This document shows positions 6,221 through 13,147 of a DNA stretch of 16,877 nt, piece after piece (within the stretch, counting starts at the first letter, position 1; every line of letters starts with the position of its first letter). Made by a program: the position numbers and the translations under genes. Below the pieces are notes generated by a model. That model did not search any database and had not been told where the DNA came from. It was given only the letters and a program-made list of their open reading frames with translations. This stretch comes from JAHEEL01 sp039715165 (GTDB lineage: Bacteria; Actinomycetota; Acidimicrobiia; Spongiisociales; UBA5794), in assembly GCA_039715165.1 (NCBI GenBank), contig JBDLHX010000050.1, positions 1-16,877 on the forward strand, given 5' to 3'.

Positions 6221-6721
6221 ATGACCGACGCACCAATCGTTCCCGACTTCGGCGACGACGACGAGGATCGGAAGATCTCTTTCGTTTGCTCGAAGGGCAC
6301 GCTGGACATGGCATACCCCGCCCTCATCATGGCCAGCGGAGCGCTTGAACTGGGCATCGAGACCCACATCTTCTTCACGTTCTGGGGCATGGACATGATC
6401 AACAAGAAGACGATGCACAATCTCAAGTTCACGCCCGTGGGGAACACGTCCATGCCCGTTCCTGCGGCGCTCGCCCCGATGCCCGGGATGACGACGTTCG
6501 CGACCAAACAGATGCGCAAGCAACTCGAGGACCTGGAGATCCCAGACGTGCCGACATTCCTCGAGCACCTCACCGACATGGGCTGTCACCTGTGGGCGTG
6601 CAAGATGTCCGTCGACATGTTCGATCTCACCGAAGACCAGATGTTCGACGGCCTCGAGGGCGTCCTGAACGTCGGCGACTTCATGGAGATCATCGAGGGC
6701 GCTCAGACGATGTTCATATAG
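6221..6721 (+). CDS. DsrE2-type (DsrE/DsrF/DrsH-like) sulfur transferase
   Basis: 166 residues. F-V-C-S-K-G-T-L-D-M-A-Y-P-A-L (21-35) places Cys23 after the first beta strand, the position of the sulfur-binding cysteine of DsrE2-like proteins. F-F-T-F-W-G-M-D-M follows, and a second pair, Cys122 and Cys127 (G-C-H-L-W-A-C-K-M-S), sits near the end of the fold. Family members carry sulfane sulfur as cysteine persulfide and exchange it with TusA or TusE/DsrC partners. The gene starts 11 bp after the TusE-like gene with AAAGGA upstream, and ends the operon just before a strong hairpin. Membrane association is known for some DsrE2 proteins, but no clear transmembrane helix is seen. Confidence 0.85.
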   Translation: MTDAPIVPDFGDDDEDRKISFVCSKGTLDMAYPALIMASGALELGIETHIFFTFWGMDMINKKTMHNLKFTPVGNTSMPVPAALAPMPGMTTFATKQMRKQLEDLEIPDVPTFLEHLTDMGCHLWACKMSVDMFDLTEDQMFDGLEGVLNVGDFMEIIEGAQTMFI

Positions 6722-6749
6722 AAGTAGCAAGACACAAGTAGCAAGATGA
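6722..6749 (+). repeat. Four tandem 7-bp units after the sulfur operon
   Basis: The units are AAGTAGC, AAGACAC, AAGTAGC and AAGATGA, so the 14-mer is itself almost duplicated. They begin at the base after the DsrE2 stop and end just before the terminator hairpin. The 7-bp period matches the arrays at 2697-2724 and 6779-6799, although the unit sequence is different. Confidence 0.55.
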
Positions 6750-6750
6750 G

Positions 6751-6775
6751 CGGCCTCCGGCGAAGTCGGAGGCCG
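6751..6775 (+). terminator. Terminator hairpin of the sulfur operon
   Basis: CGGCCTCCG (6751-6759) pairs perfectly with CGGAGGCCG (6767-6775) around a 7-base loop, giving a 9-bp GC-rich stem. It is followed by CTTCCTGTT, a weak T-rich tail. It lies 30 bp after the DsrE2 stop and separates the sulfur operon from the BTAD gene. Confidence 0.75.
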
Positions 6776-6778
6776 CTT

Positions 6779-6799
6779 CCTGTTGCCTGTCGCCTGGAT
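6779..6799 (+). repeat. Three tandem 7-bp repeats upstream of the BTAD gene
   Basis: The units are CCTGTTG, CCTGTCG and CCTGGAT. On the opposite strand they read nnACAGG-like and belong to the same family as the array between whiB and trpD (2697-2724). The array touches the TCCAAC direct repeats that start at 6799. Confidence 0.5.
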
Positions 6800-6831
6800 C
6801 CAACTCCTCTCCAACCCCCTCGTGGCACGAT
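6799..6831 (+). promoter_or_regulatory. Two TCCAAC direct repeats at 11-bp spacing and putative promoter of the BTAD gene
   Basis: TCCAACT at 6799-6805 and TCCAACC at 6810-6816 begin exactly 11 bp apart. Nine bases after the second heptamer lies CACGAT (6826-6831), a possible weak -10. TACGCT at 6841-6846 is an alternative -10 that would give a very short leader. SARP-type activators bind heptamer direct repeats with an 11-bp period overlapping the -35 region, and the gene downstream encodes a SARP-type head. The same repeat with the same spacing to its -10 occurs at 11203-11257, which supports a real site. Confidence 0.5.
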
Positions 6832-6864
6832 CCTCACGAATACGCTTGATGGTGAGGAGGACCC

Positions 6865-9800
6865 ATGGACCTGCGAGTCCTCGGCCCCGTCGAGGTGGCC
6901 GACGACGGTAGAACGGTCCCGATCGGGGGGCCACGTCAGCGGCTCGTTCTCGCCCTCCTGATCCTCAACGCGAGCGAGACCGTCTCGACCGACGCGCTCG
7001 TTGACGGCGTCTGGGGAGACGAACCACCAGATGCCGCCCGGCGAACGGTCCAGGCGTACGTCTCGAACCTCCGCAAGGCACTCGAGGCGATTCGCCCGGG
7101 CACCCTCGTCGCCCACTCCCCCGGGTACGCCCTCACTGTCGACGACGATCTCGTCGATGCCCGCAGATTCGAACGAGCGGTCGAGCGGGGACGTTCCCAT
7201 CTCGAATCGGACCCCGCCGGAGCAGCATCAATCCTCCGAGAAGGGCTCGCCCTTTGGCGCGGCGTCCCCTACGCGGATCTCTCTGGGTCGCCCACGCTCA
7301 GACCGGAGATCACCCGCCTTGAAGAGCTGCGTAGGAGCGCCATCGAGATCCGCATCGACGCCGATCTCGCTCTGGGACGTCACGGGCAGATTGTCGGAGA
7401 ACTCGAGACGCTCGTCGCCGAGCACCCTCTCAGCGAGCGCTTCGCGGCCCAACTCATGCTCGCTCTCTATCGGTCCGGACGGCAGGCCGACGCTCTCCGC
7501 GTGGCCCAACGCACGCGCAGCGTTCTGGGCGAAGAACTCGGCATTGATCTCTCCCCCGACCTTCGGAACCTCGAGCAATCGATCCTGGAGCACGACGCCG
7601 ATCTCGCATCGCCCGTTGCCCCGCACCCGACACCAGGCGGACGGAAGGGCCCCGACGTCATCCGCGGCTTCGAGTTTCGCCGTCGGATCGGCGGAAGCCC
7701 GTGGGCCGAGACGTATGTGGCGTACCAGCGATCCCTGGAACGAGAGGTGGCCGTGAGGGTCATCAACCCCCGCTACTCCCGCGACTCGGAGTTCATGGCG
7801 CGGTTCCAGGCGGAGATCTCGCAGATGATCCGTGTTGAACATCCGAATATCGTTCCGTTCTACGACACTTGGCGCGACACCGACGGTGCGTACATCGTGC
7901 GGCGCTACTTCCCGAGAGGAAGCCTCGAGGACGCCGTTGAAGAAGGTTCGTGGCGGTCGGAGGACACCCCTCAGCTCGTCGCACAGATCGGCTCCGCCCT
8001 CGAGGCCGTACATCGCCGGGGGTTCGTACACCGCGATGTGAAGCCATCGGACATCATGCTCGATGAGGAATCCAATGCGTACATCACCGACTTCGCTCTC
8101 ACGATGTCCACATTCGGTAGCGAAGAAGCGTTCCTCGCACACGTGAGGGCACAGGGCAGTCCGCTCACAGATGAAGAGCTGGTGGCGAAGCCCACCCCGC
8201 AGATCGACATTCGAGGTCTCGCCGCCGTCGCGCGGGGGCTCCTTGAAGCCTCCGGCATGTCGCCAGAGGTCGGAGTCGTCCTCGACCGAGCCCAGGTGCT
8301 CGACACTTCCGAACGATTCGCGACCATGGCGGAGTTCGTCGAGGCGTTCCTCGAAGCGACCGGCGACGCCGATAATGCTGCCGCCGCAATCTCCCACAAC
8401 CCCTACAAAGGTCTACGCGCCTTCGACGAAGCCGACCGAGCCGACTTCTTCGGCCGGGAGGAACTCGTCTCGTCGCTCCTCCCCCGCTTCACCACACCGG
8501 ACCCAGGCTGTCTCGTTCTCGTCGGCGCGTCCGGCATCGGGAAGTCGAGCATCTTGAACGCGGGCCTCATCCCGGCGCTGCGTGAGGGAGCATCTCCGGG
8601 ATCGGAACGCTGGCGCGTCGTGAAGATGCACCCCGGTGTCCACCCATACGGAGAGCTCGCCGGCGCACTGCGCCAAACCTCCGTTGACGCGGACCCCCAG
8701 GTCCTCGGTCATCTCACCTGGGGCGATGTGGAGATCGGCGAGGCAATCACCTCTGCGCTCGACGACCCCGCGGCAGAGATCCTCCTCGTCATCGACCAGT
8801 TCGAGGAGCTCTTCACCCTCGTCCGGGATGAGACAGTGCGAGAGGCCTTCATCGAGTCGTTGGTCGACGCCGTAGAAGATCCCGACGTGCATCTCCGCCT
8901 CGTCATCGCCCTCCGAGCCGACTTCTACGACCGCCCACTGCGCTATCCGAAGCTCGCGGCCCTGCTGACTGGGTGCATGGTCACGGTTGTCCCGATGACG
9001 CCCGACGAACTCGAAGAGGCGATCGTCGAGCCGGCGCTTCGGGTTGGTGCCGAGCTGGATCCGGGCCTCGCGAGGCGCATCGTCAACGACGTGCAGCATC
9101 AGCCCGGCTCCCTGCCACTCGTGCAATACGCGTTGACCGACCTCTTCGAGCACCGAGACGGGAACCGCATGACGGCGGTGGCCTACGAGGAACTCGGAGG
9201 CGTCGGCGGCCCTCTCGTGGGTCGACCGGAGGCGACCTACCACGCTCTCGATGCCGACGCACAGGCAGCAGCCAGACAGGTGTTCCTCCACCTCGTCGCC
9301 GAAGCCGATGACGGCACGTTCGCCCGACGGAGGGTGCAACGACGAGAGCTGACATCGATGGTCGGCTTCGAGCACTCCGCCCGGGAGGTTGTCGACTCGT
9401 TCGGAGAAGCCCGGCTCCTGACCTTCGACCGGCACCCCGTGACGAGGAGTCCCACGGTCGAGATCGCTCACGACGCTCTACTACGAGAGTGGCAACGTCT
9501 GCGGAGTTGGCTGGAGGAACACCGTTCCGATGTCCAGCTTCATCAGCGTCTCGCGGGCGCAACCTCGGACTGGATTGGTGCGAATCGTGGCCCTCAGTAC
9601 TTGCTCGTCGGCGGAGCGCTCGACCGTTTGGAGGGATGGTCAAAGGACACCGATCTCGCGCTATCGGACGCTGAACGGTCGCTCCTCGATGCAAGCGCTG
9701 AGGCCAGGGATCTCGAACAGCGCGAGGAATCCGCTCGTATCGAACACGAACGCGCGGTGGAGGAACGCTCGCGTCGGCGACTGCGCATGCTCATCGCCGT

Positions 9801-10227
9801 CTGGGCGCTGGCCGCTCTCGTGGCTGTTCTTGCCGTGTTCGCGTTCGCTCAGTGGCGGCGTTCAGAGAGCCTCGCTCAACGAACCGAAGCGGTGGCCCTC
9901 GCTGATCACCTCGCTGCCGTCGCCATCGTGGAGCGAGATGGCGATCCTCAGCTCGGGCTCCTCCTCGCTCTGCGAGCCGTTGAGATGACGGCTGAGGCGG
10001 GTGAGACCGAGACGCCGGTCGTTCGCGATGCTCTCGTACTCACGATTGCAGCGGCGTCTGGAGTGGATCCATCCCCCGTTGCCGAATCATCCTCGACCGG
10101 CCCGGAGGAGCTGATCGACGCGGCGCGCTCGCAACTGACTCGAGGGTTCACACCGCAGGAGTGCTCCACCTACCTCGGTCTCGAGACGTGCCCGATCGAC
10201 ACGATTGCATCCCCAGACGGCGAGTAG
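6865..10227 (+). CDS. SARP/BTAD regulator fused to pseudokinase and nSTAND NTPase, single membrane segment, no WD40 propeller
   Basis: 1120 residues. Order: OmpR-type winged helix (~1-95), BTAD helical repeat (~97-245), kinase-like domain (~270-500), nSTAND1-type NTPase starting N-P-Y-K-G-L-R-A-F (512), Arg/Glu-rich linker, one transmembrane helix (~974-993), and a short tail. Walker A is G-A-S-G-I-G-K-S-S (554-562) and Walker B is L-L-V-I-D-Q-F-E-E (640-648), both intact. The kinase is degenerate: VAIK Lys is Arg298 (V-A-V-R-V-I), the catalytic-loop Asn is Asp396 (H-R-D-V-K-P-S-D), and DFG is D-F-A (409-411). The tail keeps the segments that normally flank a WD40 propeller (D-P-Q-L-G-L-L-L-A-L-R-A and L-T-R-G-F-T-P-Q-E-C) with almost nothing between. 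Likely a membrane-tethered, NTP-switched transcription regulator. The start has GAGGAGG four bases upstream. Matching repeats in its own promoter suggest autoregulation. Confidence 0.88.
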   Translation: MDLRVLGPVEVADDGRTVPIGGPRQRLVLALLILNASETVSTDALVDGVWGDEPPDAARRTVQAYVSNLRKALEAIRPGTLVAHSPGYALTVDDDLVDARRFERAVERGRSHLESDPAGAASILREGLALWRGVPYADLSGSPTLRPEITRLEELRRSAIEIRIDADLALGRHGQIVGELETLVAEHPLSERFAAQLMLALYRSGRQADALRVAQRTRSVLGEELGIDLSPDLRNLEQSILEHDADLASPVAPHPTPGGRKGPDVIRGFEFRRRIGGSPWAETYVAYQRSLEREVAVRVINPRYSRDSEFMARFQAEISQMIRVEHPNIVPFYDTWRDTDGAYIVRRYFPRGSLEDAVEEGSWRSEDTPQLVAQIGSALEAVHRRGFVHRDVKPSDIMLDEESNAYITDFALTMSTFGSEEAFLAHVRAQGSPLTDEELVAKPTPQIDIRGLAAVARGLLEASGMSPEVGVVLDRAQVLDTSERFATMAEFVEAFLEATGDADNAAAAISHNPYKGLRAFDEADRADFFGREELVSSLLPRFTTPDPGCLVLVGASGIGKSSILNAGLIPALREGASPGSERWRVVKMHPGVHPYGELAGALRQTSVDADPQVLGHLTWGDVEIGEAITSALDDPAAEILLVIDQFEELFTLVRDETVREAFIESLVDAVEDPDVHLRLVIALRADFYDRPLRYPKLAALLTGCMVTVVPMTPDELEEAIVEPALRVGAELDPGLARRIVNDVQHQPGSLPLVQYALTDLFEHRDGNRMTAVAYEELGGVGGPLVGRPEATYHALDADAQAAARQVFLHLVAEADDGTFARRRVQRRELTSMVGFEHSAREVVDSFGEARLLTFDRHPVTRSPTVEIAHDALLREWQRLRSWLEEHRSDVQLHQRLAGATSDWIGANRGPQYLLVGGALDRLEGWSKDTDLALSDAERSLLDASAEARDLEQREESARIEHERAVEERSRRRLRMLIAVWALAALVAVLAVFAFAQWRRSESLAQRTEAVALADHLAAVAIVERDGDPQLGLLLALRAVEMTAEAGETETPVVRDALVLTIAAASGVDPSPVAESSSTGPEELIDAARSQLTRGFTPQECSTYLGLETCPIDTIASPDGE

Positions 10228-10235
10228 GCCCTGCG

Positions 10236-10263
10236 GGAACGCCCGATCCTTCGCTAGCGTTCC
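10236..10263 (+). promoter_or_regulatory. Inverted repeat and possible rnpB promoter
   Basis: GGAACGC (10236-10242) and GCGTTCC (10257-10263) form a 7-bp inverted repeat in the 40-bp gap between the BTAD stop and the RNase P RNA. The right arm overlaps TAGCGT (10255-10260), which fits an actinobacterial -10 (TAnnnT) and would start transcription at about 10267, the expected 5' end of the RNA. The hairpin may alternatively stop BTAD-gene transcription. There is no clear -35. Confidence 0.3.
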
Positions 10264-10266
10264 TCC

Positions 10267-10626
10267 TGCGAGTTCGCCAGACGGCCGCGGCCTTCGGGCC
10301 GAGGAAAGTCCGGACTCCACAGGGCAGGATGCTGGGTAACTCCCAGGCGGGGCGACCCGATGGAAAGTGCAACAGAGAGCAGACCGCCGATGGCCCCAGG
10401 GATCTCACACCCAGGGGCACAGGCAAGGGTGAAACGGTGGTGTAAGAGACCACCAGCGTCCCGGGCGACCGGGGCGGCTCGGCAAACCCCATCCGGAGCA
10501 AGGTCGAGCAGGGACAGGGTGGCCCGCCCGCTACGTCCCGGGTAGACCGCTCGAGGCCGGCAGCAATGCCGAACCCAGATAGATGGCCGTCCACGACAGG
10601 ATCCGGCTTACCGGCGGACTCGCCAA
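10267..10626 (+). ncRNA. rnpB: RNase P RNA (M1 RNA), bacterial type A-like
   Basis: The catalytic RNA that cuts 5' leaders from pre-tRNAs. The 5' end GCGAGTTCGCC (10268-10278) pairs with GGCGGACTCGC (10613-10623) to form the closing P1 helix. The universally conserved block GAGGAAAGTCCGGACTCC lies at ~10302-10319, GGTGAAACGGTG follows in the middle, and the 3' conserved blocks GAACCCAGATAGATGG and ATCCGGCTTA are at ~10571-10610. Length of about 360 nt is typical. Short open frames through this region are by-products. It is flanked by a perfect terminator. Confidence 0.97.
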
Positions 10627-10630
10627 ACCT

Positions 10631-10659
10631 GAAGCGCCCCCCATTGCGGGGGGCGCTTC
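10631..10659 (+). terminator. Intrinsic terminator of rnpB
   Basis: A perfect 12-bp stem, GAAGCGCCCCCC (10631-10642) with GGGGGGCGCTTC (10648-10659), around the loop ATTGC, followed by TCCTGTTGGT. It lies five bases after the RNase P RNA and could also act on the minus-strand gene ending at 10688. Confidence 0.85.
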
Positions 10660-10687
10660 TCCTGTTGGTGGGTGAGCCGATCCCGGA

Positions 10688-11161
10688 TCACTTGTCGGGA
10701 TCGAGGACTGGGTTGAACCCGAAGTAGTCGGTCGTCACGCCGGGGGTTGCGACATGGCCGGGTGTTGCTTCGTGATCGAGATCAAATGCCCCGATCAGCG
10801 CCCAGTTCGACACGGCAATGGCCCGGTCTACCGAGCGCATGAGGCTTGCCGCCTCACCGGGATCGGTGATCTGAACGACCGATGCGACCATCTCGGTGCC
10901 CGGCATCAGTTCACCGCTGTACCCGAAGTACGGGGTCGTTACGCCCGGGGCTGCAATCTTCATCGCGGTGACCTCATGGTCAATCTCGAATCCGGTCACC
11001 TCGTCGAGCAGCGGCGGCACTTCGACTGCGGGACGGAAGATGGCCCATGCGATCGCACCTGCAATGAGGGCAACCAGGATGACGGACAAGCTGATCCACA
11101 ACCAGTCGAAATTGTGGTGTACTTCGACTCTTCGTGGTGCTGGGTGCTGAACGGTGGCCAT
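10688..11161 (-). CDS. Single-pass membrane protein with a duplicated PGVTTxYFG segment, function unknown
   Basis: 157 residues with a short charged N-terminus, one transmembrane helix (~20-42) and an exported domain of about 115 residues. I do not recognise the family. The exported part contains a 28-residue unit twice, at 61-88 and 129-156. Both start D-H-E-x-T and share P-G-V-T-T-x-Y-F-G, with a 68-residue offset; the second ends the protein at L-D-P-D-K. There are no cysteines and no catalytic signature. ATG 11161 is chosen over an upstream in-frame start at 11227 because AGGAGAGGA is well placed for it and the upstream part covers the promoter. That promoter carries four 11-bp-spaced repeats that match those ahead of the BTAD regulator, so this may be its target. 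rnpB converges on it. Confidence 0.7.
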   Translation of the reverse strand: MATVQHPAPRRVEVHHNFDWLWISLSVILVALIAGAIAWAIFRPAVEVPPLLDEVTGFEIDHEVTAMKIAAPGVTTPYFGYSGELMPGTEMVASVVQITDPGEAASLMRSVDRAIAVSNWALIGAFDLDHEATPGHVATPGVTTDYFGFNPVLDPDK

Positions 11162-11202
11162 GGCGATTCCTCTCCTGTCGTTCGCTCTTGGCTCGCAACC
11201 CG

Positions 11203-11257
11203 AACGTACGACAGACGGGTTGGACACCCGCTGGATGTGCGTTGGAACCGCGTTGGA
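11203..11257 (-). promoter_or_regulatory. Four TCCAnC direct repeats at exact 11-bp spacing with -10 element
   Basis: On the minus strand, TCCAACG (11257-11251), TCCAACG (11246-11240), TCCAGCG (11235-11229) and TCCAACC (11224-11218) begin exactly 11 bp apart, one helical turn. Nine bases after the last heptamer is TACGTT (11208-11203), which fits the TAnnnT -10 consensus. It predicts a transcript start near 11196, about 35 bases before the ATG at 11161. This is the layout of SARP-activated promoters, where repeats cover the -35 region and end about 8 bp before the -10. Confidence 0.55.
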
Positions 11258-11327
11258 GCCGTGTCCCGCGTACCCAGGGTTCGCGCCGCCATATAGGACG
11301 GTGTCAGCCCACAGAACGGAGAACGAG

Positions 11328-11355
11328 AGAGGGGCCGTCCGGAGACGGCCCCTCT
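11328..11355 (-). terminator. Intrinsic terminator of the aquaporin gene
   Basis: AGAGGGGCCGT (11328-11338) and ACGGCCCCTCT (11345-11355) form a perfect 11-bp stem that can close one more C-G pair over a 4-base loop. It lies 22 bp after the aquaporin stop, and the minus strand continues with a T/C-rich stretch (TCTCGTTCTCCGTTCT). Confidence 0.75.
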
Positions 11356-11377
11356 ACGCGCTGATACGGGTTGCCGG

Positions 11378-12037
11378 CTATGCGGCTTCTTCAGAGGTGA
11401 CGAGTTTGTAGAGACCCCAACCGACGGCGGCACCGACGAGCGGGGCGATCCAGTACACCCACTGATCGGTCCACACGCCACCAACGATCCCTGGGCCCAA
11501 CGAGCGGGCCGGGTTCAACGACGTTCCGGTGAACGGGATGAGCACGAGATGAGCCAGCGTCAGTGTGAGGCCGATGCTCAGGAACGCTGTTGTTGCTGAG
11601 CCCTCACTCGTTGTGACCTTCAGGATCACGGCGAGGAAGATCGCGGTGAACACGACCTCGAATAGGAACGCTTCCCACGCCTCGAGCGCCGGGAACGTCG
11701 TCATCGTACCGGCCACGGCCTCCTTGCTCGTCGCGATGAGCAGAGTCAGCGATGCCAACACACCACCAACGATTTGAGCTACCCAGTAGCCCCCCATCGT
11801 CCCGACGTCCATACGTCCATCGAGGACCATCGCGAGGCTCACCGCCGGGTTGAAGTGGCCGCCGGAAACCTCTCCGAATGCGTACAGGCCGGCGATGAGC
11901 GCAAGGCCGAAGCCAAACGCGACGATCACGATGTTCGTCGGCGCGGCGCCGGCTGCAGCCGACAGAATCGTTGCGGTACCACCGAGTACGAGCACATAGG
12001 TGCCGAGCACTTCAGCCGCGAGTTTATTCGTGGACAT
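11378..12037 (-). CDS. aqpZ: Aquaporin Z-like water channel (MIP family)
   Basis: 219 residues, six transmembrane helices and two half-membrane loops carrying the NPA boxes: G-G-H-F-N-P-A-V-S (59-67, NPA 63-65) and T-S-L-N-P-A-R-S-L-G-P (172-182, NPA 175-177). The selectivity positions favour a water channel: Arg178 follows the second NPA, His163 lies in T-L-A-H-L-V-L-I-P, as in AqpZ, and there are no glycerol-facilitator features around the NPA boxes. ATG 12037 is used because GAGGGAGGG directly precedes it; an in-frame extension to 12076 is rejected. The gene is monocistronic with its own terminator. The LLM oxidoreductase gene diverges from it. Confidence 0.92.
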   Translation of the reverse strand: MSTNKLAAEVLGTYVLVLGGTATILSAAAGAAPTNIVIVAFGFGLALIAGLYAFGEVSGGHFNPAVSLAMVLDGRMDVGTMGGYWVAQIVGGVLASLTLLIATSKEAVAGTMTTFPALEAWEAFLFEVVFTAIFLAVILKVTTSEGSATTAFLSIGLTLTLAHLVLIPFTGTSLNPARSLGPGIVGGVWTDQWVYWIAPLVGAAVGWGLYKLVTSEEAA

Positions 12038-12130
12038 GTCCCTCCCTCTCGTTGACCTGGCGGTTTGATCCCCCAATCGGCGCCGAGGTTACAGATCCAA
12101 GCTCCGCCGAGCAGGAACCAAACAAGCCCC

Positions 12131-12136
12131 TAGGAT
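12131..12136 (+). promoter_or_regulatory. Possible -10 element of the LLM oxidoreductase gene
   Basis: TAGGAT matches the TAnnnT consensus and would start transcription near 12143, just upstream of GAGGAGG (12147-12153) and the GTG at 12158. No TTGnnn-like -35 is seen at 16-19 bp, so support is weak. Confidence 0.3.
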
Positions 12137-12157
12137 CGGCGTGGACGAGGAGGTCGT

Positions 12158-13141
12158 GTGACGAGGTTCGCCTACTTCTGCGGACATGAGCAATTCCAGC
12201 CCGAGGTTGTCGTTCGCCACGCCGTGCTCGCCGAACGTGCAGGTTTCGACACCATCATGGTCTCCGAGCACTTCCATCCGTGGGTCGACGACGTTTCGGC
12301 ATCCGGTTTCGCCTTCTCGACGCTCGGAGCGATCGCCCAGGCAACGGAACGCGTCGAGATCGTCACCGCAGTGACAACGCCGCTCTTCCGATACCACCCG
12401 GCCGTCGTCGCCCAAGCCGCTGCAACCATTGATCGACTGTCGAACGGCCGGTTCCGCCTCGGCGTCGGGACCGGCGAGAACCTCAACGAGGGCCCTCTCG
12501 GCTACCCGTTCCCGAAGTACGCCGAACGGGCATCGCGGATGCGCGAAGCTCTGGAGATCATGCGCCGTCTCCTCGATGGGGAGAAACTCACCTTCGACGG
12601 CGAGTGGTACGAAACGGACCGAGCGAAGCTCTACAGCCCTCCCATCTCCTCGCTCCCGATCTGGATGGCGGCCGGCGGTCCCAAGTCGGCAGCCCTCGCC
12701 GCAACGATGGCAGAAGGCGTGATCACATCGGTGAAGAACCCGGCGGAGACGATCGAGCGTGTCATTGGCCCGGCCCGCCACGCCGCAGAGGAGGCGGGTC
12801 GTTCCAGCCCGACGATCGCTGCGAGCCGCTGGACGGTACGCGCCGATTCCCCAGCCGAGGCCTGGGACGCCCTCGGCGCTTGGAGGGGACTCAGGGCCCC
12901 GGGGCGGCTCGAGGCCGTTGATCCTGCGGACCTGCGCGAGCGGGCGGACGAGCTCGACCGCGAAGAGGTGCTCTCCAGCTACGCCATCGTCTCCAATCCC
13001 GGCGACTACGTGACCGCGTACCGACCGCTCGTCGACGACATCGGAGCGGACGTCGTCACGATCCAAACGACCTCGCTCGACCAAGAGGCGACGATCGCGA
13101 TGCTCGGCTCCGAGGTCCTCCCGGCCCTGCGGAACGGCTGA
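12158..13141 (+). CDS. F420-dependent-type LLM class oxidoreductase
   Basis: 327 residues with the luciferase-like TIM-barrel pattern: A-E-R-A-G-F-D-T-I-M-V-S-E-H-F-H-P-W near the N-terminus, V-T-T-P-L-F-R-Y-H-P-A-V-V-A-Q-A-A-A-T-I-D, then L-S-N-G-R-F-R-L-G-V-G-T-G-E-N-L-N-E. The last element and the overall length are typical of the F420-using group that includes F420-dependent glucose-6-phosphate dehydrogenase (TIGR03557-like). W-M-A-A-G-G-P-K-S follows. F420 use is expected from the family, but the substrate cannot be read from sequence. The GTG start has GAGGAGG four bases upstream. The gene converges on the lipoprotein gene with only 6 bp between stops. Confidence 0.88.
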   Translation: MTRFAYFCGHEQFQPEVVVRHAVLAERAGFDTIMVSEHFHPWVDDVSASGFAFSTLGAIAQATERVEIVTAVTTPLFRYHPAVVAQAAATIDRLSNGRFRLGVGTGENLNEGPLGYPFPKYAERASRMREALEIMRRLLDGEKLTFDGEWYETDRAKLYSPPISSLPIWMAAGGPKSAALAATMAEGVITSVKNPAETIERVIGPARHAAEEAGRSSPTIAASRWTVRADSPAEAWDALGAWRGLRAPGRLEAVDPADLRERADELDREEVLSSYAIVSNPGDYVTAYRPLVDDIGADVVTIQTTSLDQEATIAMLGSEVLPALRNG

Positions 13142-13147
13142 AGTCTT

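Noticed and set aside
2697..6799. CRISPR-like array suggested by repeated short units
   Set aside because: Units are 7 bp with no spacers and no cas genes are present.
6040..6934. Antisense frames over the TusE-like and DsrE2 genes
   Set aside because: Composition shadows of the plus-strand operon; low-complexity Arg/Ser/Val sequence with no motif.
10087..10594. Open frames on both strands through the rnpB region
   Set aside because: They run across conserved RNase P RNA helices and have no protein-like features.
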